From: an uncultured Eubacteriales bacterium
Lineage (GTDB): Bacteria > Bacillota > Clostridia > Oscillospirales > CAG-382
Direction of reading: 5' to 3'
Length of the DNA stretch: 64,000 nt
Assembly: GCA_934502885.1 (NCBI GenBank)
Contig: CAKSUT010000001.1
Coordinates: 248,001 to 312,000 of the forward strand
Part shown: positions 26,430-35,804 of the stretch, one piece after another
Layout of the letters: each line of letters starts with the position of its first letter
Numbering within the stretch: position 1 is the first letter of the stretch
The notes under the pieces: generated by a model
Database searches by the model: none
Told to the model about the DNA's origin: nothing
The model's input: the letters and a program-made list of their open reading frames with translations, nothing else
Program-made: the position numbers and the translations under genes

Positions 26430-26894
26430 TCAGATACCCATGATAAGAAGGATGGACGTAAGGAGCGCAAGAATAGCGTATGTTTCGACAAGTGCAGTCA
26501 TTGTGATACCCTTACCGGAAGCGTCGGGCTGCTTGCCGGTCATGTGGATAGCCGCAACAGCGGTGTAACCCTGGCACGCACCGGAAATGAGACCGGTTAT
26601 AGCCATAGGCATTGCCGCGAAGAAGTACTGCCATCCCTGAGCGACCGTGAGGTCAGCCGCGTTGCCGCCGATAACGCCTATGTTTACCATGATGATTACA
26701 GCGGTAAGAAATCCGTAAATACCCTGCGTACCGGGAAGTGCCTGAAGAACGAGCATCTTACCGAAAAGCTCGGGCTTTTCCGCCGTAACGCCTGCGGCCG
26801 CTTTACCTGCCGCCATAACACCTATTGCGGATCCGCATCCGCCGAGAGCTGCGCAAAGAGCTGCACCGAAAACTGCAATTGCAATACCAGACAT
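26430..26894 (-). CDS. ntpK: V-type ATP synthase subunit K (membrane c-ring), Na+-type ligands
   Basis: A 154-residue double-hairpin proteolipid with four membrane helices and glycine-rich helices (GGCGSAIGVMAAGKAAAGV). The ion-site residues known for Enterococcus hirae NtpK appear to be present: Leu53, Thr56 and Gln57 in ALPGTQGIYG, Gln108 in GACQGY and the carboxylate Glu137 in LVETYA. This points to Na+ rather than H+ coupling, by comparison with that enzyme from memory. The longer frame begins at a TTG inside the ribosome site; GGAGG lies 7 bases before ATG 26894, which is chosen. It follows the I-subunit gene. Confidence 0.95.
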   Translation of the reverse strand: MSGIAIAVFGAALCAALGGCGSAIGVMAAGKAAAGVTAEKPELFGKMLVLQALPGTQGIYGFLTAVIIMVNIGVIGGNAADLTVAQGWQYFFAAMPMAITGLISGACQGYTAVAAIHMTGKQPDASGKGITMTALVETYAILALLTSILLIMGI

Positions 26895-26924
26895 GTTTTT
26901 TACCTCCAAAATATAATTGTAAAT

Positions 26925-28790
26925 TTATTCAGCGTCGCCGTATTTGACGCTTGCGTACTTTGTTTTGACGGCGAACGGTTTGAAAAGCGTTCCTCCGCCC
27001 TCGTAGAATTTGCCGTAGAACTCGATATACTGCAAACGGCAGTCATGAACATATGCCGAAAGAAGTCCGAGTGCGAGGTTGAATACGTGACCCACGATAT
27101 AAATGAGAAGTGCCGGGATAAATCTTACGACCGGGATCGGTATGCCGCTCGACACCATGCCGGCAAGGATATTCATTACCATTCCGACAACTCCCGTAGC
27201 AAGGCTGAGAGCAAGTATTCTCGAATAGGAAAGGATATCGCTTAAGTAGCTTGTGACTCCGTAAAGTCCCACAAGACCGCCTGTCAGCTTTCCGAATATT
27301 CCTTTCTTCTCTCGTCCTGCCGTGAGAAGCACTATCGCCGCACCGACTATCGCGAGTACCATTCCGATCTGTCTTACCTGAGGCAAGAACAGCATTCCGA
27401 GACCGGCGATAATGAGCATCCACGAAACCTGATCGAAAATTGCATCGAGTACCTTTCCTTCTTTCACATTCAGGTATATCTTCACAATCATACCCGTGAA
27501 AATGTGGAGCACGCCTATGACAAGAGTCAGAATCAGCATCGACATCGTGTCGTTAAGAGGCGTAAAGAGTATCGCCGGGAAAAGCTCTTCGCCGAAATAG
27601 CTTCCGAAAAGTATGCCGCATACTATGGTCGGTATCGACGAATAGAGCATAACATTCATGAGAGCGAGTGTGCCGCCTTTGGGCTTCATTATTTTCTTTG
27701 CCGCAAGGATAATCACGAGCATCATAAGCCCGTATCCGGCGTCGCCCATCATGAGTCCGAATATCAGCCAATACCACGGCGCCATAACGGCGTTCGGGTC
27801 GTAGTCGCCGTACTTCGGCGGATTGAACATATTCGTGATCCCCTCATACTGACGGGTTATTTTTCCGTTCTCGAGAACCGTCGGGACGTCCTCACCCTCC
27901 TCCGGATCTCTTTCGGAGAGCGCATATATCACCTTTTCTTTTTCGATGCGCTTTTTGAGGGACGTCACCTTTTTCGCCGCTATCCAACCTTCAAAGCAGA
28001 AGGTCTCGTCGGTCTCGGTGTAAGGTGCGGACTCACGCTCACTCTCATTGAGAGCTTTGTCGTAGAGCAGTTTTGGTGCGTCGCCGTCGGCGTAGAGCGT
28101 TTTTATCTCTTCGCCGAGTTTTTCGGCTTTTTCGGTACACTCGTTTGACTCCGCGATAAGTCTGTCGCGTATTTTCTTCGCCGTTCCCGTACCGCTCGGG
28201 AGTGCCGTGCGTTCAAGCCCCAATGCATACAGAGACGAAAGGTCGTCGTCCTTCATCGCCGTAACAACAACGTAGGTCTTACCGGAAAGTTCGGAAATTT
28301 TGTCGATGCCGACTCCGATTTCTTTTGCCGCTGTATCACATTCGGCAAAGCTTCCCGATGGGATTACCGCCGCAAATACAGCGGTATACTCTCCGTCGCG
28401 CACCTCTTCGAGCGGAGTATCGAGAGAAAGCCATGGTGTGTAGCTTTCCGCCGAGGTCTTCGCCTTTGCGGCACGATCCGTGAGTGCGTTTTTTTCGTCC
28501 GTAAGAGCCGAGAGCCGTTCGACCTTTTCCCTCTCCTCGGGATGTTCCGATTCAAGAGCGGCACTCGTGATTTCCTCCGGCGTATCGAGCATTGATTTTT
28601 TGTCGTACTGTTTGAGTTCGGAAAGAAGCTTCTCCATCTTCCGCAGTTCTGCCGCCGCGTCGCCGCCGACAGGTTTGCTTTCCTCCGTCTCGCACAACAT
28701 CATATCTCCGCTGTCTTGAATCGCCGAGAGTACTTTGTCTCTGTCCTCTTTCATGCAGAGGACTTTTACATATTTCATTGGCGCAATCAT
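26925..28790 (-). CDS. ntpI: V-type ATP synthase subunit I (membrane subunit a)
   Basis: A 621-residue two-part subunit: a cytoplasmic helical half (1-330) and a membrane half with about seven helices, beginning near WYWLIFGLMMGDAGYGLMML. The ion-channel helix is expected near SYLSDILSYSRILALSLATG, a family hallmark that includes the essential Arg. It forms the half-channels beside the K ring and anchors the stator. It starts MIAPMKYVKVLCMKEDRDK, typical of the family. It lies between the H and K genes in the operon. Confidence 0.95.
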   Translation of the reverse strand: MIAPMKYVKVLCMKEDRDKVLSAIQDSGDMMLCETEESKPVGGDAAAELRKMEKLLSELKQYDKKSMLDTPEEITSAALESEHPEEREKVERLSALTDEKNALTDRAAKAKTSAESYTPWLSLDTPLEEVRDGEYTAVFAAVIPSGSFAECDTAAKEIGVGIDKISELSGKTYVVVTAMKDDDLSSLYALGLERTALPSGTGTAKKIRDRLIAESNECTEKAEKLGEEIKTLYADGDAPKLLYDKALNESERESAPYTETDETFCFEGWIAAKKVTSLKKRIEKEKVIYALSERDPEEGEDVPTVLENGKITRQYEGITNMFNPPKYGDYDPNAVMAPWYWLIFGLMMGDAGYGLMMLVIILAAKKIMKPKGGTLALMNVMLYSSIPTIVCGILFGSYFGEELFPAILFTPLNDTMSMLILTLVIGVLHIFTGMIVKIYLNVKEGKVLDAIFDQVSWMLIIAGLGMLFLPQVRQIGMVLAIVGAAIVLLTAGREKKGIFGKLTGGLVGLYGVTSYLSDILSYSRILALSLATGVVGMVMNILAGMVSSGIPIPVVRFIPALLIYIVGHVFNLALGLLSAYVHDCRLQYIEFYGKFYEGGGTLFKPFAVKTKYASVKYGDAE

Positions 28791-28823
28791 TGAATCACCT
28801 CTCTTTTGCGAAAGTCTGCGCCG

Positions 28824-29123
28824 TTAAAACAATGATACCAAAAGGTCTGCTGTCTTCTGCTTTGCGCCGGATGCCGACGCCGTGAGCTTTTCTTTTTCCT
28901 TCTCGCAGCGTTTTTCGGACTCCGAAGTCTGAACCTTTGCCTTTTCGCGCGCCGACGCAACGAGTTCCGACGCCTCTTTCTTCACCGCCGCAACAAGCTT
29001 GTCAGCTTCGCGTTCGGCTTCGTTTCTTGCGTCAGCCAACATTCTTGCCGCCTTTGCTTTGGCGTCGGCTTTCGACGTCTTTGCCGCCTCCTCGGCCTGC
29101 TTAACCTTATCGAGCATCTCCAT
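28824..29123 (-). CDS. ntpF: V-type ATP synthase subunit H/G (stator coiled coil)
   Basis: A 99-residue, almost purely helical, Ala/Lys/Glu-rich protein starting MEMLDKVKQAEEAAKTSKAD, consistent with the small stator subunit (NtpF in Enterococcus, H in archaeal nomenclature). The open frame extends further upstream, but GGAGG precedes ATG 29123 by 7 bases and the upstream residues are not family-like, so 29123 is the start. It is the first gene of the operon, 83 bases downstream of a near-consensus promoter. Confidence 0.85.
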   Translation of the reverse strand: MEMLDKVKQAEEAAKTSKADAKAKAARMLADARNEAEREADKLVAAVKKEASELVASAREKAKVQTSESEKRCEKEKEKLTASASGAKQKTADLLVSLF

Positions 29124-29205
29124 TGTATCACCTCCGATTAAGTTATACTTGCTTTGCTTTTTTGTTGAATTATTACAAATATGCAATCAAATTACATATA
29201 AGTAC

Positions 29206-29234
29206 ATTTTATATTGTTTCCCCGTTTTTGTCAA
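29206..29234 (-). promoter_or_regulatory. Promoter of the V-ATPase operon
   Basis: Minus-strand TTGACA, 17 bases, TAAAAT: a consensus -35 box with a near-consensus -10. It gives a leader of about 75 bases before the H-subunit gene. Confidence 0.8.
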
Positions 29235-29265
29235 GAAGACATCTGCAAACAATTGATGAACAACT

Positions 29266-29298
29266 TCTTAGCGAAATCTTAGCGGAATCTTTATACTT
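29266..29298. promoter_or_regulatory. Three 11-bp direct repeats upstream of the V-ATPase promoter
   Basis: TCTTAGCGAAA, TCTTAGCGGAA and TCTTTATACTT follow each other with an exact 11-base period, about 32 bases upstream of the V-ATPase -35 box. Helical-turn direct repeats are the usual binding pattern of OmpR-type response regulators; one is encoded next door. Confidence 0.45.
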
Positions 29299-29324
29299 AT
29301 ACGCCCCGAAGCTCCGCAAACATT

Positions 29325-30647
29325 TTATTCGCAGAGAGGGAGCGTAAATATAATCGAAAAGCCGCCGGGAATATTTTCGGCTCGTATACTTCCGCGGTGC
29401 GCCTTCACTATCTCACTGCATATTGCAAGTCCGAGTCCCGATGACCCTCGGCTTTCGTCGGAGGTGTAGAGAGGTTCAAATATTCTCTCAAGCTTATCCT
29501 CCGGAACGCCTGCGCCGTTGTCGGTCACGGTGAACTCAGCGTTAGAACCGTTCTTTGCCGCCGACACTTTTATGCTTATTTTGTCGCTTCCGCAGTATTT
29601 TAAGCTGTTTAATATTATGTTGCCGAATACTCTTCTTATTCTCGGAATATCGGCTTCCACTTTTCCGTCGCAGTTACATTCAACCGTAAAGTCAAAGCCC
29701 ATGCTTTCCATTTCGTAGCGGTAGTCCTCTTTTACGATACCGCAAAGCTCGCTTACACTGACGGTGCTTTTTCTTAAGTCGGAGAGCTGTTCCGCGCTGA
29801 TGTAGTCGTCAAACTCCTCGACAAGCTCCTTTATGCAGAGCGACTTTTCGTATATCGTATCAAGGTAAATCTTACGCTTCTCGTGCGTCATAGACGCCGC
29901 ATTCTCCGAAAGCCTTTCGGCGTAACCCATAACGGAGGTCAGCGGAGTCTTTATATCATGGGAAATCGACGCTATTATGCGGTTCTGTTTCTTTTTCTCT
30001 GAATCCAATCTCTCGGCAAGCTCCGCGAAATCGTTGCGAAGGTTGCCTATCTCGTCGGAACGCTTTGTCCTCTCGGGAATCTTACCCTCGCTGTAGCCGT
30101 ACATATCTTCGCCGAGCTTCTCTATGGGTTTTACAAAATTCATGTAGAAATAGAGTGCGATAAACGAGGTAATAATAAAGAGTGCTATGACCTCAAACCA
30201 CAGAAGCCGTCTTGTCACGTCAAGTGCCGACACCTGCTTGAGCGGCGTCATAAGCACGACCTTGACAATGTATCCCTCGTCTCCGACCGGAACGCCCTTT
30301 GCCGCTCCGACCTCAATCGACGGTGTTATCGGTTCGCCGGAGGCGTACACGACTCTTCCGTCAAGGCGCTCAAGAGTAATGACCGTGCCGTCAGCCGCAA
30401 AACTGTCAATTGCGCCGGCATAATCTCCGTTTTCTTCGATTTTTGCGGCTATCTCCGAGGCACGGCTGTCGGCCTCGGTCTGCATAGCAACGAAGAAATC
30501 CTCGACGCTTGCCGACAAAAACAGCTTATACACGACAAAAAGCATAACCATATTCGCCGCAAACGCCGCAAGCGAGACCATGATAACCTTTCTCAGACAA
30601 ACGCTTCGTTTTTTGAACACGGAATCAGTGCCGCTATTTTTATTCAC
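29325..30647 (-). CDS. Sensor histidine kinase of the GLUG/MMPL operon
   Basis: About 440 residues with two membrane helices (about 21-42 and 149-169) enclosing a small extracytoplasmic sensor of about 105 residues, a HAMP linker, a HisKA domain with SISHDIKTPLTSVMGYAERL (phospho-acceptor His near 230) and a HATPase domain with NSLKYCG, DNGAGVP and GSSGLGLAI motifs. The longer frame opens at GTG 30662, but GGGAGAG precedes GTG 30647, which is preferred. It follows its response regulator by about 20 bases and is the last gene of the operon. The sensed signal is unknown; its cotranscription with an exporter suggests envelope stress or an exported compound. Confidence 0.92.
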   Translation of the reverse strand: MNKNSGTDSVFKKRSVCLRKVIMVSLAAFAANMVMLFVVYKLFLSASVEDFFVAMQTEADSRASEIAAKIEENGDYAGAIDSFAADGTVITLERLDGRVVYASGEPITPSIEVGAAKGVPVGDEGYIVKVVLMTPLKQVSALDVTRRLLWFEVIALFIITSFIALYFYMNFVKPIEKLGEDMYGYSEGKIPERTKRSDEIGNLRNDFAELAERLDSEKKKQNRIIASISHDIKTPLTSVMGYAERLSENAASMTHEKRKIYLDTIYEKSLCIKELVEEFDDYISAEQLSDLRKSTVSVSELCGIVKEDYRYEMESMGFDFTVECNCDGKVEADIPRIRRVFGNIILNSLKYCGSDKISIKVSAAKNGSNAEFTVTDNGAGVPEDKLERIFEPLYTSDESRGSSGLGLAICSEIVKAHRGSIRAENIPGGFSIIFTLPLCE

Positions 30648-30667
30648 CGCAAACTCTCCCACTTTTC

Positions 30668-31354
30668 TCAGTCTTCTCCTCCGACAAACTTATATCCGAC
30701 GCCCCAGACGGTGATAATATGGCGGTTTTCCGGGTCTATCTTGCTTCGCAGGTTTTTGATATTCACCGCAACCGTGCCGATATCCGCATACTCCATACCC
30801 CACACGACGTCAAATATTCTTTCCCGCGAAAGCACTCTGCCTTCATTTTCCATTAAGAAGCGCAGAAGCTGAAATTCTCTCGAGGTAAGCTCAATCCGTC
30901 TTGTACCCTTGGTTACTTCAAAACGTTCGGTATCGATGCTTATTTCACCGCAGGTTATCACTCTGCCTATCCTGCCGCCGGTCTCGCGTTCGCTTCGGCG
31001 AAAGTGCGCTTTGACACGCGCTACAAGCTCCTCGACGCGGAACGGTTTACCGATGTAGTCGTCCGCGCCCATTTCGAGTCCCACGACGGTATCTATGGTT
31101 TTGTTGCGCGCCGTAACGAAAATTATCGGGCAGGCGACGGTATCGCGGATTTTTCTGCAAACCTCGAGTCCGTCCATGCCGGGCATCATTATGTCGAGAA
31201 GAACGAGGTCGTACTCGTCGGCGTTGCGTCGGAGAATGTCATACGCTCTTTTGCCGTCGCGGCATATTTCGCTTTCTATTCCTTCATCACCGAGTGCGTC
31301 GTCAACAAGATTTGCTATCGCTATATCATCGTCGATAATCAATACCTTCGACAT
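30668..31354 (-). CDS. OmpR-family response regulator
   Basis: A 228-residue regulator. The receiver domain has the acidic pocket IIDDD (8-10), phospho-acceptor Asp54 in VLLDIMMPGMDG, Thr in FVTARN and Lys in YIGKPFRVEELVAR. The C-terminal winged helix has LTSREFQLLRFLMENEGRVL and VAVNIKNLRSKI. The frame runs further upstream into the previous gene; the family start MSKVLIID at 31354 is preceded by GGAAG and is chosen. It lies 13 bases after the GLUG protein and just before its kinase. Direct repeats near 38396 and 29266 are candidate binding sites. Confidence 0.95.
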   Translation of the reverse strand: MSKVLIIDDDIAIANLVDDALGDEGIESEICRDGKRAYDILRRNADEYDLVLLDIMMPGMDGLEVCRKIRDTVACPIIFVTARNKTIDTVVGLEMGADDYIGKPFRVEELVARVKAHFRRSERETGGRIGRVITCGEISIDTERFEVTKGTRRIELTSREFQLLRFLMENEGRVLSRERIFDVVWGMEYADIGTVAVNIKNLRSKIDPENRHIITVWGVGYKFVGGED

Positions 31355-31367
31355 TCTTTCACTTCCT

Positions 31368-34300
31368 TTATTTCTTCGCGGTATATTTGCCGCGCTTTCC
31401 GGCTCTTGATTTTCCGTAGACCGCCGCGGCAAGCACCGCAACCGCAAGGATTATAACCGCGATAAGCACGGTCGCCGATATCGGACTGAAGCCCTTTTCA
31501 AAATAGTATACGGCAGGATTTGCAAGGCTTACGCCTTCAACCACGGCATAGCTTCCGTTTACCGCATAATCAAGCTTTGTTTTTTCTCCGGTGATATCGC
31601 TGTATCTGTAAAGTCTCTGCTTTTTGCCGTCGGGAAGTCTGAGACGCAGAGTCGAGAGGCCGTCGCCGCTCTTTGATGTGCCGTTGAGCTTAAGCTCAAT
31701 CGTATACGCCGCGTTGTCAATCGACACATCGTCTCCGGTACGGTACTTATACTCGAGAGTATCGGTATCCGTAAAGAGTCCGTCAACAACCGCAATTGCC
31801 GGGACTCCGACATCTCCGGCGGAAAGCGAGGTGACGTAATTGCTTCTCTCTACCGTCACGGTCTCGGGGAAGGTCACAGAGCTTTTGTCAAAGTTGCTCC
31901 AGTGCGCATATGTTCCCTCAAAGAAAGGTATATCGGGAATTTCGTCATCACCTATACTCTCGCCGTACTGTTTTGTAAGGCTCGCAATAACTTTGTCGTC
32001 CTCGGTAAACTTTATCTCATAGCTCAAGAAGAAAGCCGGGAAGTTTTCTTTGGAGCTGAGTACCGAAAAGTCGCAGGGTTCCGCTTTTCCCTCGTAGCCT
32101 ACACCGTCAACGCCGCCGTAATTGCCTTTTACGTAGAAGTTGTCCTTCATCGTTCCGTCACCGTCGGCATCGCCACATATTGTACCGTAAAACTCCTCAA
32201 TATCAATATCGGTGTCGTCAAACTTCACTATCGCTCCGTTTCCGAGAAGCGTATAGCCGTAACCGGCAATACCGCCGCAATAGGTTGCCGCAGAAACGGC
32301 GCTTCTCGACCAGCTTCCCCTGATTGTCGAATACGACGCTCCGGCAATACCGCCGCAGTAGCTTCCGCTGTCGGAGGAAACCGCAGAATCGTTCACGCAA
32401 TTGATAACCGAACCGAGGTCCTCTCTGCCGACTATGCCGCCGACATAATTCTTCTTTGCGCTTATTTTACCGGTGTTCATGCATTCTCTCAAAACCGAAC
32501 GTGTACGGTATCTGAAGTTAAAGGATTCTTCGCCGATTTTCGTGACGTCGTCCTCAGGATCAAAGTCGAACTCAATTGCCATGGAGCCTGCAATGCCGCC
32601 GACGTTTACGTCGCCCTTGACAATTCCGGCATTCGTGCTTCCGGAGACCTTGCCCTGTGTCACTTCATCTGTGTCCTCGTCGGAGATATCCTCGGTAAGC
32701 TCGTCTATACTTGTCGCCCTTCCGTCCTCGCCGCTTATTGCATCGGAGAAAATGTGGAGAACCTCGCTCACGATATCGCCCACGTCCGACAGGCAGTCGA
32801 TAAGCTCGTCTGCGGAATCGGAAAGCTCGGAGTTGAGTTTTCTTATTATATTGAGAGCAGATTTTGACGAATCGGAGAGATTATTTTTGAGTGAAGTAAA
32901 CTTCTCTCCGAGTGACGGCATCTTTATTTCTTCCTTGTCCGCAAGGTCTTTGACAAGAGTGTGAAGGTCGTCCGAAGCTGTCGTTGCCATTCCGGATATT
33001 TCTTTCATTATATCCATCGAATCTCCGAGAGTTCCGAAAGAGTCCGTCAGCGACTGTGCCGCAAGGTCAAGCGTTTTCATAGAATCCTTGAGGTCATCGG
33101 ACGCTTTGTCAACGCTGTCCGCAACAGAAGAAAGAAGTCTTGTTGCGTCGGAAAGCAATCCGACGGCGTCTCCGAGTTTGTTGCCGTCTATTTCTCCGGT
33201 TATTGTGTCGAGTGCCGAAGAAAGAACGTCCGTCGCTTCGGAGAACTTATCGAGAGACGTGCCGAGGGAGTCCTTTGCACTCTTGAGAAGATCCTTTATC
33301 TCGTTTGCGCTCTCGGAATCGCGCATATCGTCGAGTATGCTTATTGCGTCAGACATTGCGTCACCGAGGTCAGCACCGGCGTCGGAGAGTCTTTCGACCG
33401 ACTCCTGAAGATTGTTGTATGCCTTGTCTGCTTTATCCTTATCAACTGCGCCGTCGGCGTTTTCTATAGCGTCTCTAACAGAGCCGAGACCGAGTCGGAA
33501 CTCCTTGCCGGCTTCCGTTATCGTGCCGAGAGCCTTGACTATTCCGCCGAGGCTTACGTCCACGCTGTCTATAAAGTCGCCTGCGCTGTCAAAGGCGTTC
33601 TTTGCGTGATTCTGAGCCGAACGAAGGCTGTTCTGCGCCGCGGTAAACGACGCAAGCGCCGCCTTTACCTCCTCGTCATCGCTCGAACCGAGAGAATCGA
33701 GGATTTTTCTTGCCGAGGTGAGATCCGCATCCGCGGCTTTCGCTTCGGCACGTGCGTTTGCGGCGTAGGTTGCCGCATTTGTGAGGTCTCCGCTCGACGC
33801 CGCATCAAGTGCGAGTCCCGCGTACTCCGCCGCTTTTGAAATATGCTCCTCGGCACTTGCAACGTACTTGAGCGCTTCCTGACCTTCGCTTGAATTTTCA
33901 AGGTGCTGTCTTGCCTCGTCAAGCTGTTTTTGCGCGGTATCAAGGTCGCTCTTGCACTTCTTAATCTCCGAAACCGCGTCCTTTGCCGAGGAGGAATCGC
34001 CGCCTATATTGCCGGAAATTTCGGCGAGTGCTTCGTCGAGCTTCTTTGACGCATTGTCAAAATGCTCGGTTGCCGAAAGGATATCTTCAAGCACCGCCTT
34101 GGTCTTTTTTTCGTCAACGCTGTCCTTTAGTTTATCCACGGCCGAGGCAATGTCGCCAACCGCTTCGGAAAGCTCGGATATGCTGTCGCCTATCTTTTCG
34201 GCGTTGTCAAAGAGTGCGTTCCACTCCTTGGAATCGGTAACTCTCTCATCGAGAATATCCGCCGCGTCTCCGAACGAAGTAACCGCGTCCGAAAGGTCGG

Positions 34301-35804
34301 AAAGACCGCCTGAAATCGTCTTGAGGCTGTCAGCCGTATCTTTCGCGGCTTTCTCTATCTCGTCCGCGTCTCCCATTGCGTCCTTGAGCATTTCGAGAGA
34401 ATCGCCGAGGTTTGCAAGTGCGTCTGCAAGCTTCGCGGACGCACCGTCCATCTTGTCGAGTGCGCTGTTAAGACTTTCCACCGAGTCGGACGCGAGATCC
34501 GAAGTTTTCTTCAGCTCGTCCGTCGCGGTACGGAGAGTGTCGGTGAGGTCGGTCGCCTTTCTTGTTATCTCCGTGAAGTTATCGAGTATCGGCGACATTT
34601 TGTCGAGAGTGTCCGTGACTCTCGCGGAAAGCTCGTTGGCGCTGTCGGAAATATCGTCGGCATAACCCGAGAGATAATCCGAAAGGTCGGAAAGATCCGA
34701 ACGGACGTTGTCGAGGCTGTCGGCAAGTGAATCTATCGTACCCGATATTTTATCGTTGGAGCTGTCAGCGGTTTCGGTAAGTCTGTCGCTTGAGGCATCG
34801 AGTTTATCCGCCTGCTCGGAGAGCTTTGCGGCAATGTCCGCCGAGAAATCTATGGCACGGAAAGGTTCTGCCTGACCGACAATACCTCCTACGTCCTTTC
34901 TGCCGTTAATTTCACCGCTGTTTCTGCAATTGTTGATGTAGCCGCTCTGGCGTCCGGCAATACCTCCGACATTATAGCCGAGGTGAATGTAGCCGACGTT
35001 TCCGAGGTTGGTACAGCTTCTTATGCTTCCGGACGAGAATCCGGCGATACCGCCCGTGTCCGTGCTTCCGGTAACGCCCTCCGCGGAAATTATGCTGCTT
35101 ATGTCTATATTCTCTATTGAGAACGGTATTTCCTCATCGGTGACATTGACGAGCATCGAGTTTTCGGAGTTTATTATAATACCCGAATTGTAACCGGTAA
35201 CGCCGCCCGTATAATGGTTGCCCTTTGTCACGCCGTATGTGCGGCAGGCGGAAATGAGACCCGTCGTGTCGTTCTTGCCGGCAATACCGCCGACATACTC
35301 CTTGCCGGAGGCACTTCCGACGAAGGTGCAGTTGAGAAGCGTGCCGAAGTTCTTGCCGGCGATGCCGCCGACGTACTCCGCCGTGCCTTCGGGACGTATA
35401 CCGCCCTCAAAGCGGAGGTTCTTGACAACGGCGCCTGCCGCGACTATTCTGAAAAGTCCCACGGTCGAGCCTTCATCGGCATAGTCGTAACCTGTCACGG
35501 TATATCCCTTGCCGTCGAAAGAACCGCAGAAAATCGGCACGGGCTCAAAGGACGAGTCATCAAGCTTTATATCCGCACCGAGTTCGACCGCGAGTCCGCG
35601 GCTGTTTGCATCATAGCGGCAGAAACGCGAAAACGCCGCGAAATCCTCTGCGGATTTTATGTAGAGTACGGCGTTTTTACCTATTTCGAGAGACGATTTG
35701 CCGGGAGCGGCGAAGCAATACGACGCCGCAGCCGTACAGAATACAAGAAGCAGGGCGAGTGCCGCCGCAATGAATCTTGACGAGGACTTTTTGTTATTCA
35801 TCAT
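31368..35804 (-). CDS. Giant surface protein: GLUG repeats, long coiled coil, C-terminal membrane anchor
   Basis: A 1478-residue protein. It has a signal peptide (about 1-33), then GLUG-type repeats (about 100-320, e.g. YVGGIAGKN, YNVGGIAGRQSG, DVGGIVGQ), then a roughly 700-residue Ser/Asp/Leu-rich coiled-coil region (about 330-1040) with recurring L-x-D-x-x-D and DxLxxS heptad-like units similar in style to YhgE/EsaA stalks, a second GLUG block (about 1090-1205), a beta-rich domain and a membrane helix (1443-1464) with a basic tail. It is anchored and faces outward. It overlaps the MMPL exporter stop by 4 bases, so the two are coupled. It may be an adaptor or stalk for that exporter. The function is unknown. 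Confidence 0.85.
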   Translation of the reverse strand: MMNNKKSSSRFIAAALALLLVFCTAAASYCFAAPGKSSLEIGKNAVLYIKSAEDFAAFSRFCRYDANSRGLAVELGADIKLDDSSFEPVPIFCGSFDGKGYTVTGYDYADEGSTVGLFRIVAAGAVVKNLRFEGGIRPEGTAEYVGGIAGKNFGTLLNCTFVGSASGKEYVGGIAGKNDTTGLISACRTYGVTKGNHYTGGVTGYNSGIIINSENSMLVNVTDEEIPFSIENIDISSIISAEGVTGSTDTGGIAGFSSGSIRSCTNLGNVGYIHLGYNVGGIAGRQSGYINNCRNSGEINGRKDVGGIVGQAEPFRAIDFSADIAAKLSEQADKLDASSDRLTETADSSNDKISGTIDSLADSLDNVRSDLSDLSDYLSGYADDISDSANELSARVTDTLDKMSPILDNFTEITRKATDLTDTLRTATDELKKTSDLASDSVESLNSALDKMDGASAKLADALANLGDSLEMLKDAMGDADEIEKAAKDTADSLKTISGGLSDLSDAVTSFGDAADILDERVTDSKEWNALFDNAEKIGDSISELSEAVGDIASAVDKLKDSVDEKKTKAVLEDILSATEHFDNASKKLDEALAEISGNIGGDSSSAKDAVSEIKKCKSDLDTAQKQLDEARQHLENSSEGQEALKYVASAEEHISKAAEYAGLALDAASSGDLTNAATYAANARAEAKAADADLTSARKILDSLGSSDDEEVKAALASFTAAQNSLRSAQNHAKNAFDSAGDFIDSVDVSLGGIVKALGTITEAGKEFRLGLGSVRDAIENADGAVDKDKADKAYNNLQESVERLSDAGADLGDAMSDAISILDDMRDSESANEIKDLLKSAKDSLGTSLDKFSEATDVLSSALDTITGEIDGNKLGDAVGLLSDATRLLSSVADSVDKASDDLKDSMKTLDLAAQSLTDSFGTLGDSMDIMKEISGMATTASDDLHTLVKDLADKEEIKMPSLGEKFTSLKNNLSDSSKSALNIIRKLNSELSDSADELIDCLSDVGDIVSEVLHIFSDAISGEDGRATSIDELTEDISDEDTDEVTQGKVSGSTNAGIVKGDVNVGGIAGSMAIEFDFDPEDDVTKIGEESFNFRYRTRSVLRECMNTGKISAKKNYVGGIVGREDLGSVINCVNDSAVSSDSGSYCGGIAGASYSTIRGSWSRSAVSAATYCGGIAGYGYTLLGNGAIVKFDDTDIDIEEFYGTICGDADGDGTMKDNFYVKGNYGGVDGVGYEGKAEPCDFSVLSSKENFPAFFLSYEIKFTEDDKVIASLTKQYGESIGDDEIPDIPFFEGTYAHWSNFDKSSVTFPETVTVERSNYVTSLSAGDVGVPAIAVVDGLFTDTDTLEYKYRTGDDVSIDNAAYTIELKLNGTSKSGDGLSTLRLRLPDGKKQRLYRYSDITGEKTKLDYAVNGSYAVVEGVSLANPAVYYFEKGFSPISATVLIAVIILAVAVLAAAVYGKSRAGKRGKYTAKK

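Noticed and set aside
20712..29123. F-type ATP synthase operon
   Set aside because: The long A subunit with a bulge domain, subunit I and the four-helix K subunit are V/A-type features.
29325..31354. Lantibiotic or bacitracin-type resistance module
   Set aside because: No ABC transporter or lanthionine genes are adjacent; the cotranscribed exporter is MMPL-type.
31368..35804. The repeat-rich giant gene as a CRISPR or as two separate genes
   Set aside because: The frame is unbroken over 1478 codons with one signal peptide and one anchor; repeats are at protein level (GLUG and coiled coil).
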